A stretch of 64,000 nt of DNA from Campylobacter showae. GTDB lineage: Bacteria; Campylobacterota; Campylobacteria; Campylobacterales; Campylobacteraceae. Location: assembly GCF_900573985.1 (NCBI RefSeq), contig NZ_UWOK01000001.1, positions 1,984,001-2,048,000 of the forward strand, in the 5' to 3' direction. This document shows positions 18,885 to 26,189 of this stretch, piece by piece; position 1 is the first letter of the stretch, and the number at the start of each line of letters is the position of its first letter. The notes under the pieces were generated by a model. The model was not told the DNA's origin and did no database searches. It was given only the letters and a program-made list of their open reading frames with translations. The translations under genes and the position numbers were made by a program.

Positions 18885-19172
18885 TTATTCTATAATTTTC
18901 GGCACGACAAAGAAGTGTTCGCTACTCATTGGAGCGTTTTTAAGTATAGTTTCTATCACGTCAGAGCTCACACTTACGTCTTCTCTTAGCGGAGTTCCGC
19001 CCTCTCTAGAGCTTACTACCGCTTGAGAAGCGCTTAGATCAAGCTCGTCTAGTATTCCCGCGAAGCTCAAAATTTCACTAAGCTGACCTTCGATTTCCCT
19101 TCGCTTGCCACTCTCGACTTTGAGCGAACTAAGCTTTTCGAGTTTGGTTAATAAAGTATCGTCTATCTGCAT
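18885..19172 (-). CDS. gatC: Glutamyl-tRNA(Gln) amidotransferase subunit C
   Basis: The 95-residue GatC stabilises the GatAB amidotransferase, which converts Glu-tRNA(Gln) (and Asp-tRNA(Asn)) to the amidated forms. The protein shows the expected small helical fold with LSSLKVESGKRREIEGQLSE near the N-terminus and a conserved REGGTPLREDV segment that wraps GatA. It is the first gene of the leftward cluster, behind a good -10 box and divergent from the yfgM-like gene. Confidence 0.94.
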   Translation of the reverse strand: MQIDDTLLTKLEKLSSLKVESGKRREIEGQLSEILSFAGILDELDLSASQAVVSSREGGTPLREDVSVSSDVIETILKNAPMSSEHFFVVPKIIE

Positions 19173-19203
19173 AAAACCTCGTCAAATTTTTAAAATTTTC
19201 CGC

Positions 19204-19209
19204 ATTATA
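19204..19209 (-). promoter_or_regulatory. gatC cluster promoter (-10)
   Basis: TATAAT preceded by GT and followed by GCGG lies 31 bases before the gatC start. It is the only strong promoter I see for the whole gatC-pilT-cvpA-fur-lysS-glyA string. Confidence 0.65.
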
Positions 19210-19253
19210 ACACAATTTGCCTTGATTTTTATGCTGTTTTATATTTATTATGC

Positions 19254-19259
19254 TACAAT
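19254..19259 (+). promoter_or_regulatory. Promoter -10 of the yfgM-like operon
   Basis: TACAAT lies 36 bases before the TTG start at 19296, and AAGGAA is well placed as the ribosome-binding site. The box is divergent from the gatC promoter and about 45 bases away. Confidence 0.55.
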
Positions 19260-19295
19260 TACGAACTTTCAATAACTAAAATTTAAGGAACAAAC

Positions 19296-19862
19296 TTGGC
19301 CATCAAAGATGATATTGATTCTATAAAGGAAGAGTTAAATACTCAAGAACAATTTTTAGAAAACATAATCAAAAGCGAAAGATTTTTTAAAAAATATAAA
19401 AAAATTATCATCGGTGCGCTCGCTTTAGGCGTCATCGGTGCGGCGGGATACTATATAAACGGCGCTTTGAAAGAAAAAGAGTTTAAAGCCGCAAACGCCG
19501 CATATGCAAAACTGATACTTAATCCAAAAGACGAGCAGGCAAAAGCCGAACTAAAACAAAAAGACGCCTCGCTTTACGCGCTTTACGAGTTTAAAAGAGC
19601 GGTTGATAACAACGACACAAACGCGCTAAAGTCGCTAGCAAACGAGCAAATAGATCCGCTTTTAAAAGATATCGTAAAATCCCAGATAAACGAGCCTAGC
19701 GGTCAAATTTTGACTTCATACAAGGCCGTTGTTAGAGGGTATGAGCTAATGAAAGAAAATAAAATCGACGAAGCAAAAAACGAATTTAAAAAGGTTCCTT
19801 TAAATTCTCAGCTTCAATCCATCGTCAAAAATTTAGAACACTATCAAGGAAATGCAAAATGA
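19296..19862 (+). CDS. YfgM-like single-pass membrane protein
   Basis: The 188-residue protein starts at TTG behind AAGGAA. It has a charged cytoplasmic N-terminus, one membrane helix (about 35-53) and a helical periplasmic domain of the kind found in YfgM/TPR_21 proteins, with repeated small-helix patterns such as ANAAYAKLILNPKDEQAK. YfgM in E. coli associates with the Sec translocon and periplasmic chaperones. The next gene encodes a BamB-like lipoprotein; E. coli also has yfgM directly before bamB, which supports the call. Stop and next start overlap (ATGA). Confidence 0.7.
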   Translation: MAIKDDIDSIKEELNTQEQFLENIIKSERFFKKYKKIIIGALALGVIGAAGYYINGALKEKEFKAANAAYAKLILNPKDEQAKAELKQKDASLYALYEFKRAVDNNDTNALKSLANEQIDPLLKDIVKSQINEPSGQILTSYKAVVRGYELMKENKIDEAKNEFKKVPLNSQLQSIVKNLEHYQGNAK

Positions 19863-20869
19863 GAAAATTTCAAGCTATTTTAGCGGCTGCACTCTGCGTC
19901 ACGGTACTCGGCGGATGCAGTACAAAAAGGCAGTATTTCGAGCCGACCGACGTGCAAAATGAAAAAATTTCAGAAAACAGGCTACCGGCTAGCATCGCAA
20001 CGGCGAGCATAAACGGAGCGGTACTAAAAAACGGTATGGCGATAACTAAAAACGGTTTACTAGCGCCTGAAACAAAGCTGACAAAAGGTGCTACTTTGTT
20101 AAATTACGGCGACGATAAAATTATAAGCTCTGATTTGGACGGAAATTTGATCGTTGCAAACAGCTCAAACGAAATTTTATTTCAAAGAAGCTTCAATGAA
20201 GCAATCGTTTCAGCCGCTCTAGAAGATAATAAACTAGCCCTTTTAAGCGCGGGCAATGTCATATATCTCATCGACATTGCAACAAACGATACTTTGCTAG
20301 AGTTTGAAAGCTCAAACGTCTATGCCCAGGACTCTCGCGTCGCTGCGCCGTTATTTATGAGCTCGCTCGTTATATTTCCTACGCTTGACGGAAAGATCAT
20401 GATCGCGGATAAAAACCAAGGCCGAATTTTACGTGACGTGGTTGTGAGTAGTGAGCAGTTTTTTAACAACATCATCTCGCTCAACGTCGTAAACGACACG
20501 ATGATAGCTGCCACCGGCAAACGTATCGTCTCGATAAATCCCGAAAAAACGGTTTATTATAACGGCGAGATCAAAGACATCGTCATAAACGGCGAATATA
20601 TATATATCTTGCTAAAAGACGGCAAAATCGTACTTAGCGACCTAAATTTGAAACAAATCAAAGACGCATATTTTAAATTCGCCATCTTTTCAAGCGCCAC
20701 CGTCTATAACGGCTCGCTTTATATAATGGAAAAAACGGGCTATCTCATCAAGACTGATCTAGCGCTCGACAACGCCAAAATTTACGAGCTTTCAGACGAG
20801 GTCGAGAGCCAAATTTTCGCCGGCGCGAAAGAATTTTACTACGACGATTACAGTTTAGAGCTTAAATGA
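19859..20869 (+). CDS. BamB-like beta-propeller lipoprotein
   Basis: The 336-residue protein has a lipoprotein signal ending in LGGC (cysteine about 20). It continues with recurring four-strand blade patterns typical of PQQ-like propellers (for example IISSDLDGNLIVAN, VIFPTLDGKIMIAD, YIYILLKDGKIVLSD). BamB is the propeller scaffold of the outer-membrane beta-barrel assembly complex. The similarity seen is structural-pattern only, but the YfgM-like neighbour strengthens it. It overlaps both neighbouring genes by four bases. An alternative is an epsilon-specific outer-membrane lipoprotein without BamB function. Confidence 0.65.
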   Translation: MRKFQAILAAALCVTVLGGCSTKRQYFEPTDVQNEKISENRLPASIATASINGAVLKNGMAITKNGLLAPETKLTKGATLLNYGDDKIISSDLDGNLIVANSSNEILFQRSFNEAIVSAALEDNKLALLSAGNVIYLIDIATNDTLLEFESSNVYAQDSRVAAPLFMSSLVIFPTLDGKIMIADKNQGRILRDVVVSSEQFFNNIISLNVVNDTMIAATGKRIVSINPEKTVYYNGEIKDIVINGEYIYILLKDGKIVLSDLNLKQIKDAYFKFAIFSSATVYNGSLYIMEKTGYLIKTDLALDNAKIYELSDEVESQIFAGAKEFYYDDYSLELK

Positions 20870-21198
20870 CGAAACAAGAAATTTATCAAGTTCTGGAAGC
20901 CAAAAAGATTATCTTAAAAAATCTTAGCTGGGTCGAGCTTGATAAATTTACTAAAAAAAAGACCCTTGTCGCGCTCACGGGCGTTGATATGAAGGGCTTT
21001 TATACGCTTTTGTTTTTTCGCAGCGCAAAGGCTAGATTTTTAAGCAAAGAGTTTGAAACTATCAACGAAATAGCCGGCAAAATCGCCGAGCAAACAGGCG
21101 TAAATTTTAAGAAAAAAGCTATTTTTTATAGCTCTGATATCTGCTCAAAAACTGCAAATTTAATGAAAGAAAACGGCTACAAACATGACTCTATGTGA
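20866..21198 (+). CDS. Conserved hypothetical protein
   Basis: This 110-residue basic protein has no signal peptide or membrane segment. The sequence has an N-terminal helix (EIYQVLEAKKIILKN), a central strand region (LVALTGVDMKGFYTLLFFRS) and a C-terminal half with a single cysteine (SSDICSKT). I do not recognise a family. Its start overlaps the BamB-like gene and its end overlaps coaX by 14 bases, so translation is coupled to both. A gene of similar size sits in the same place in C. jejuni. Confidence 0.75.
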   Translation: MTKQEIYQVLEAKKIILKNLSWVELDKFTKKKTLVALTGVDMKGFYTLLFFRSAKARFLSKEFETINEIAGKIAEQTGVNFKKKAIFYSSDICSKTANLMKENGYKHDSM

Positions 21199-21814
21199 CG
21201 TAGGCAATACTAACGCCACCTTTTTTGAAAACGGTAAAATCACCAAAATCAGGATTGAAAATTTTAAATATTTTAGAAGCGATGAGAAGATTTATTTTAT
21301 CAGCGTAAACGACGAAGTAACCAAAAGGTTGCAAAATTCGCCCAGATTCGTAAATTTGGAGCCCTATTTTGAACTAGATACTATCTATAAAGGCCTTGGT
21401 ATCGACCGTGCGGCTAGCTGTTATGCCGTAAAAAACGGTCTTATTGTCGATGCAGGTAGCGCCGTAACCATAGACGTTATGATGGACTCTATGCACCTTG
21501 GCGGCGCGATAGTGCCTGGCATTTCGCACATCCTAAAAGCTTGCGAAGCAATTTCGCCTAGGCTAAAAATCTCGCTAAATTCGCAGATCGACCTCGACGC
21601 GCTCCCGCAAAAAACAACCGACGCGGTAAGCTACGGAGTCATAAAGCCAATCCTGCTTCTAATCGAAAATATGGCAAACGGCTCGAAAATCTACTTCACG
21701 GGCGGCGACGGCGAGTTTTTATCGCGCTTTTTTACCACGAGTATCTACGACCGCATGCTCGTATTTCGCGGGATGCAAAAACTAATCGAACAAAAAAAGG
21801 ACATTTTATGCTAA
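21185..21814 (+). CDS. coaX: Type III pantothenate kinase
   Basis: CoaX phosphorylates pantothenate in the first step of coenzyme A synthesis. The 209-residue protein is short for the family but carries its ASKHA-fold motifs. These are the phosphate loop DVGNTNATFF at the N-terminus, GLGIDRAASCYA, DAGSAVTIDV, GGAIVPGI and the adenosine-site YFTGGDGEF. Type III kinases need a monovalent cation such as K+ or NH4+ and are not inhibited by CoA. It is overlapped by hisG at its 3' end. Confidence 0.92.
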   Translation: MTLCDVGNTNATFFENGKITKIRIENFKYFRSDEKIYFISVNDEVTKRLQNSPRFVNLEPYFELDTIYKGLGIDRAASCYAVKNGLIVDAGSAVTIDVMMDSMHLGGAIVPGISHILKACEAISPRLKISLNSQIDLDALPQKTTDAVSYGVIKPILLLIENMANGSKIYFTGGDGEFLSRFFTTSIYDRMLVFRGMQKLIEQKKDILC

Positions 21815-22416
21815 CGGTTGCTTTGCCAAAAGGCCGCATCGCCGACGAAACTCTTGCTATTTTTAGGAAAATTTTTCAAAGCTCGTTTGAGTTTGAGGAC
21901 AGAAAACTGCTGATGAGCGAGGGCGATTTTAAATTTCTAATGGTTCGCAACCAAGACATCCCGACCTACGTCGTAAACGGCGCTGCAGATATCGGCGTGG
22001 TGGGCCTTGACGTACTTGAAGAGCACCGTCCAGACGTCGTGCGCCTACTTGATCTAAAGATCGGTAAATGCCGCGTTTGTGTGGGTATCAAGGATGGCGA
22101 GGAGCTAAATTTAAACGCTCCAGAGCTAAAGATCGCCACTAAAATGCCGCACATTTCGCGCAACTATTTTGCCGCAAAAGCCACCGCGCTAAAGATCATC
22201 AAGCTCTACGGCTCGATCGAGCTAGCGCCGCTGGTTGGACTAGCCGACGCTATCGTGGATGTCGTGGAAACGGGCACTACGATGAAGCAAAACGGACTCA
22301 GAGTCGCCGAGACCATCATGCACAGCTCCGCTCACCTAATCGCAAATAAAAATAGCTTTATCATCAAAAAAGACGAAATTTTATCGCTTTACGAAAAAAT
22401 CAAAGCGCAAATTTAA
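21808..22416 (+). CDS. hisG: ATP phosphoribosyltransferase, short form
   Basis: HisG joins ATP and PRPP in the first committed step of histidine synthesis. At 202 residues this is the short form, which lacks the C-terminal regulatory domain. Motifs include ALPKGRIADETL at the start, DIGVVGLDVLEE and the PRPP-binding segment DAIVDVVETGTTMKQNGL. Short-form HisG is known to need a HisZ partner (a HisRS paralogue) for activity and feedback control; none is in this window. It is the last gene of the operon, followed at once by a terminator. Confidence 0.94.
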   Translation: MLTVALPKGRIADETLAIFRKIFQSSFEFEDRKLLMSEGDFKFLMVRNQDIPTYVVNGAADIGVVGLDVLEEHRPDVVRLLDLKIGKCRVCVGIKDGEELNLNAPELKIATKMPHISRNYFAAKATALKIIKLYGSIELAPLVGLADAIVDVVETGTTMKQNGLRVAETIMHSSAHLIANKNSFIIKKDEILSLYEKIKAQI

Positions 22417-22480
22417 GCTAAATTTGTAAGTCGAATTAACCTGCGTCTTTACGATGCAGGTCGCTAAATTTAGCTTTTTT
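22415..22480 (+). terminator. Intrinsic terminator of the yfgM-hisG operon
   Basis: AAGCTAAATTT near the stop codon pairs with AAATTTAGCTT at about 22467-22476. Inside is a second stem CCTGC/GCAGG, and a run of six or more T follows. It is a strong two-tier hairpin with a T tail. Confidence 0.85.
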
Positions 22481-23039
22481 ATTTCTGCAAAAATATCTTG
22501 AAATTTGATAGTTTATAATCACAATACTCGGCGATCAATCTTGATAAAATTTAAACCATACAAAGCTCGCAAGCCAAACTACAAAAACCAAATGTACTTA
22601 TTTTTGGGCGCATGGACAAATCTTATCCTTGCGCGATATAATGCTTTTTCGTAATCAAACAGGAAGCGCCAAAACCCAATAAAAATTAAAGTCAAATTTG
22701 ACGCCGATGTCGCAAAAACAAAAGTCTAAACCAAACTTAGTACAAACACAAGAAGGCAATTGATCCATAAATAATTACAAAAGTTAATGAAGCAGGCCCT
22801 AAAGCGTGTCAAGTGCATAAATTCGGCAATTATCTCAACGAGATTTCATTTTATAAAGCTTTAATTGGTAGTTTATTTACAAAAACCGGTCCGCTTTAAA
22901 ATTTCCGCAAGAGACATTATTGTTTTTATTAAAAGTTAAAATGATATAAAAATCGGCGATAATTCATCAAAAAATCAAGGCTAATTTACAAGACGGCAAA
23001 AGATTAAAGCCTCCGACAAAATAGCGTCGCAGTTAAATT
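22481..23039 (+). other. Gene-free stretch of about 560 bp
   Basis: This AT-rich interval between hisG and the leftward GGDEF/EAL gene has no reading frame of credible length on either strand. It contains a lone TATAAT-like box near 22637 and scattered AAATTTGAC motifs. I see no hairpin, tRNA or convincing gene remnant. It could hold an unrecognised small RNA or a decayed gene. Confidence 0.6.
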
Positions 23040-24965
23040 TTAATCCTCATAAAGGCTATCTCTAGGCTCGCCCAGATAAAAGCCCTGAAACTCGTCCACG
23101 CCAAGCTCTACGCATGCATCAAACACCTCTTTTGAGCGGACAAATTCGGCTATTACCGTGATGTCGAGCTTTTTAGCAAAGGCGATGATGGCGCCTGCTA
23201 TAGCGCGAGAGTCCTCGCTCGTGTCGATATTTTTTATGATGGAGCCGTCGATTTTTATGTAATCGGGCTTTAGTTTTAGGATGTAAGAGAAGTTACTATA
23301 GCCAGAGCCAAAGTCGTCTATCGCTATCTTTACGCCCATCCTGCGCACGCGCTCGATAAATGTTCCTATACGCTCGATATTTTCGACGTTTTCATCCTCT
23401 AGTATTTCAAATATCACGCGTCCGGCAACTTTGTATTTATTTAATTTTTCGATGATAAACACGCTTACGTCGCCGTCGGTCATATCGCGCCCGGATAAAT
23501 TTACAGAGATTACGGCGTCGGGCCTATCGGCGATTAGTTTAAAGCTTTTTTCGATCAACATTTTTTCGATATCTGTATAGCGTTTGATGCGCTTTGAAAC
23601 CTCCAAAAAGACGCTTGGAGATATGATTTCGTTACTGTTTTGGATGTGGATTAGAGTTTCGTGCTTTACGATTTGCTTTTCTTTATTAAATATCGGTTGA
23701 TAAAACGGCACGATCCTATCATTTATGATAGCGTTTCGTATCATATTTGAGCGAGTGATTTGCTCGGCGTATTGCGGCGTATCGTCGATGTTTTTAAAGT
23801 AGCAAAAATAGTCCTTTCCGCTTTGTTTAGCAAACTCAAGCGCCACCATCGCCTTTTTAAACGTATCGGTCTCATCAAGCGCAAAGCCCACCGTGCAGTG
23901 TATCTCTATCTCGCTTTGCTCGCCGTCAAGTGCGGCGATATCGACGACTAGGCCTTTAATGTTATCTAAAAGTTCGGTCGCTAGATCTTCGTACCTATCG
24001 ATAAAAAACGCTGCATCCTCGATAAACGCAAACTGATCCGGCCCCACTCGGTAAACCGTCATATTATTATCATCTGCGAATTTTTGCGAAATTTGCGTCA
24101 TGCGTACTAAAATTCTGTCGCAAACTGCAGTACCGAAGTAGTTATTCATTTTTCTAAATTCGTCGATATCCACAATGATGATTTTAGGGCTTTTCATCGC
24201 CTCCAGATCACGCTCCAGAGCTGTTTTATTAGGCAAACCCGTAAGAGTGTCTCTGTAAAGCCGCTTTTGCATCTCGGCATTATTGGCTACGAGCTTGGCA
24301 TTAGTTTTCATTAGGGAGACTTGATTATTTCTTATACTTCTATAAAAAAGCAAATATTGAAAAATACAAATAAGCACCATTACGCTCGTTACGATAAATG
24401 TATTTTTCATATTTACGATAAACCACTGCGTAAAAAGCGGATCGTTAAATCCCGAAATTTTAACGCCCTGAACCATATTGTAGCCTATTATCGCGCCGTC
24501 TATATTTTTAAAATAGCAAATCTCGGCTTTGTTGTCTGGAATTAGTTTTATACTTTTATAAGCGCCGTTGCGAGCTAGTTGCGCATGCGAATTAGCGTCC
24601 ATACCGCAAAATTTATATGGCAAATTTTCTCCGATCAAACTTGGCTGTTGCGAACTAGCTAGGATAATGAGTTCGTTTTTTTCGCCTGTTTGCTTTACGA
24701 TCCACGAAGGGATAGACTTTGCCGCTTCGCTATGTCTTTGAAACTCCTCTACATCGCGCTTTGCCACGTCTTTATAAATCATTTGCAATATGTTCATATA
24801 AGACTCTACCTTACTCTGTATATCGACGTTTGAGATATAGTTGGAGGAGTCTTGTAGTTTTTTATAAAATATAAAACCCATAGCCAGACAAGAGCAGATC
24901 ACTAGTACGGCGATCGGCAGGACGATGAACTGCGTCATCGACTTTTTAAAATCTAAATTTTGCAT
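23040..24965 (-). CDS. Membrane sensor with degenerate GGDEF and EAL domains
   Basis: The 641-residue protein has two membrane helices (about 14-34 and 187-208) enclosing a 150-residue periplasmic sensor. A GGDEF-type domain follows, whose signature is degraded to VGPDQF (307-312), and then an EAL domain. The EAL active-site residues look largely intact: E436 (in ETL rather than EAL), N489, E523, DD at 550-551, K571 and E607. It is therefore probably a cyclic-di-GMP phosphodiesterase, or a receptor, rather than a cyclase. No co-transcribed partner is evident. Confidence 0.88.
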   Translation of the reverse strand: MQNLDFKKSMTQFIVLPIAVLVICSCLAMGFIFYKKLQDSSNYISNVDIQSKVESYMNILQMIYKDVAKRDVEEFQRHSEAAKSIPSWIVKQTGEKNELIILASSQQPSLIGENLPYKFCGMDANSHAQLARNGAYKSIKLIPDNKAEICYFKNIDGAIIGYNMVQGVKISGFNDPLFTQWFIVNMKNTFIVTSVMVLICIFQYLLFYRSIRNNQVSLMKTNAKLVANNAEMQKRLYRDTLTGLPNKTALERDLEAMKSPKIIIVDIDEFRKMNNYFGTAVCDRILVRMTQISQKFADDNNMTVYRVGPDQFAFIEDAAFFIDRYEDLATELLDNIKGLVVDIAALDGEQSEIEIHCTVGFALDETDTFKKAMVALEFAKQSGKDYFCYFKNIDDTPQYAEQITRSNMIRNAIINDRIVPFYQPIFNKEKQIVKHETLIHIQNSNEIISPSVFLEVSKRIKRYTDIEKMLIEKSFKLIADRPDAVISVNLSGRDMTDGDVSVFIIEKLNKYKVAGRVIFEILEDENVENIERIGTFIERVRRMGVKIAIDDFGSGYSNFSYILKLKPDYIKIDGSIIKNIDTSEDSRAIAGAIIAFAKKLDITVIAEFVRSKEVFDACVELGVDEFQGFYLGEPRDSLYED

Positions 24966-25033
24966 AAAACTTCTTTAAAAAAATTACTCTCATTTTATCA
25001 TTATTTACTTAAGTTAATTATAAAAGCTAAATT

Positions 25034-25627
25034 TTATAAAAATAGTTTATAAAGTAAGAAGAACGCAAACCCCAGCAAAATGACCGCACACACGTAGTTT
25101 AGCCATTTCGCGACGTTTTGCGAGATAAATTTGGCGCTTTTATGCACGGCAAACGGCATCGAAACGATCCAGATAAATATCGCCGCGACTAGCCCCGCCA
25201 CGACCGCGCCCGCGTTTTCAAAACTTTTGGCAAAGCCTGCGATGCTGAGCCAAAATCCGACGGTATATGGATTTGCAAGCGTGACGAAAAAGCCTTTTGC
25301 GTAGTTTTTGCTAAATTTTACTTCACCGCCCTGTGCGTCCGCCGTTATAGGCTTGTTTGCATTTTTAAATATAGCATAGGAGATGTAGGCTAGGTAGCAA
25401 AATCCAAAAATCCCGATGATTTTTTCCGCCGTTTCGCCCTGCAAATACTCAAGCACGCCAAACGCTAAAAGCAGCAGATACGCCACGTCCGCACTCATAG
25501 CGCCAAGCCCGATAGCAAACGCCGACCAAAACGACCTTATCGCCGCGCTCATTATCATCACGTTTACGGGCCCTAGCGGTACCGCCGCGCTAAAACCCAG
25601 CAGCAACCCCTGCAAAAACGCGTTCAT
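25034..25627 (-). CDS. LysE-family amino acid exporter
   Basis: The 197-residue membrane protein has about six hydrophobic helices and the family opening GLLLGFSAAVPLGPVNVMIM with the conserved P-LGP-N pattern, followed by LGAMSADVAYLLLL. LysE/RhtB proteins export amino acids such as lysine, threonine or homoserine by proton exchange; the substrate here cannot be told. It stands alone between the GGDEF/EAL gene and the long repeat-bearing gap after mutS2, with a probable -10 (GATAAAAT) about 30 bases upstream. Confidence 0.88.
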   Translation of the reverse strand: MNAFLQGLLLGFSAAVPLGPVNVMIMSAAIRSFWSAFAIGLGAMSADVAYLLLLAFGVLEYLQGETAEKIIGIFGFCYLAYISYAIFKNANKPITADAQGGEVKFSKNYAKGFFVTLANPYTVGFWLSIAGFAKSFENAGAVVAGLVAAIFIWIVSMPFAVHKSAKFISQNVAKWLNYVCAVILLGFAFFLLYKLFL

Positions 25628-25813
25628 CTTCGTCCCTTTTGATTTTTGTATTTTGGATTTTATCTAAATTTGAGAGATTTTGGGGTCGTTAAATTTGAAC
25701 GAAACACGCAAATTTAAATTTAGAATTTGGAAAATTTACTCACCGAGACCCGCACCTTTAAGGCGTCAAATTCGGTTTGGTTAAATTTAGCGTTGCGAGT
25801 TTGGCTTCCTTGC

Positions 25814-25845
25814 GTAAAAAACAACCGTTTGAGGTTATTTTTTAC
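25814..25845 (-). terminator. Intrinsic terminator downstream of mutS2
   Basis: GTAAAAAACAACC and GGTTATTTTTTAC form a near-perfect inverted repeat (one G-U pair) around a six-base loop, with T tails on both strands. It would stop leftward transcription from murC-mutS2 before lysE and could act in both directions. Confidence 0.7.
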
Positions 25846-25853
25846 TTTATTGT

Positions 25854-25899
25854 AAAGGGGGTGGGGGCTTAAATTGCGAAGTCGCTCCCCACCCCCTTT
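25854..25899. repeat. G-rich 13-bp perfect hairpin
   Basis: AAAGGGGGTGGGG and CCCCACCCCCTTT flank a 20-base spacer that itself contains GCGA/TCGC. The G-run chemistry recurs near 33825-33869. The stem is very stable, and its role is unknown. Confidence 0.7.
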
Positions 25900-26057
25900 A
25901 ATTCCCCTCCCCCTACGACGTGAGAAGTTGCTGCGCTATGCGCAGATTTAGATTTGACGCTATCGCGTCGCAAGTTTAATATTTAGCATTTTCGCGGTGC
26001 GGGTCTCGGCGAATAAAATTTGTAAATTTGACTTCAAATTTGAACGTAAAACGATAA

Positions 26058-26175
26058 GGCGAAGTATCGCGAGATGATTTTTCGAGCTTTGAAGCAAAAT
26101 TGAGCGTGCGCTAGGCATGTAGCCTATCTGGTCAAATTTTAACGAAATCCGCAAAAAGCACTCGCGAGACAAGCC
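26058..26175 (-). repeat. Nested-hairpin 3' element, copy A (after mutS2)
   Basis: One of three related elements placed right after stop codons, here 14 bases past mutS2. Ends: GGC with TCGCGAG on the left pair with CTCGCGA and GCC on the right. Apex: TAGGC-ATGTA-GCCTA. Middle stem: AAAATTGA with TCAAATTTT, one bulge. The first 20 bases of the left flank (AAGGCGAAGTATCGYGAGAT) and the last 17 bases (ACTCGCGAGACAAGCCG) match copy C. A 75-codon frame across it is not considered a gene. Confidence 0.75.
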
Positions 26176-26189
26176 GTAGCAAGGCAAAT

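Larger units (their letters stand above)
25732..26021. repeat. Pair of about 25-bp inverted repeats enclosing hairpins
   Basis: The arms are 25732-25756 and 25996-26021. On the plus strand the second arm contains GGTGCGGGTCTCGG followed by C-GAATAAA-ATTT. The first arm is its reverse complement with about three differences. The enclosed 240 bp contains two strong hairpins (25814-25845 and 25854-25899) and no gene. It may be a small non-autonomous element or chance folding of a terminator-rich spacer; no target-site duplication was identified. Confidence 0.55.

Noticed and set aside
25960..26187. 75-codon leftward frame across repeat copy A
   Set aside because: It is mostly explained by the nested hairpin, has no family resemblance, and its resemblance to the frame at 31809-32009 follows from the shared apical hairpin.
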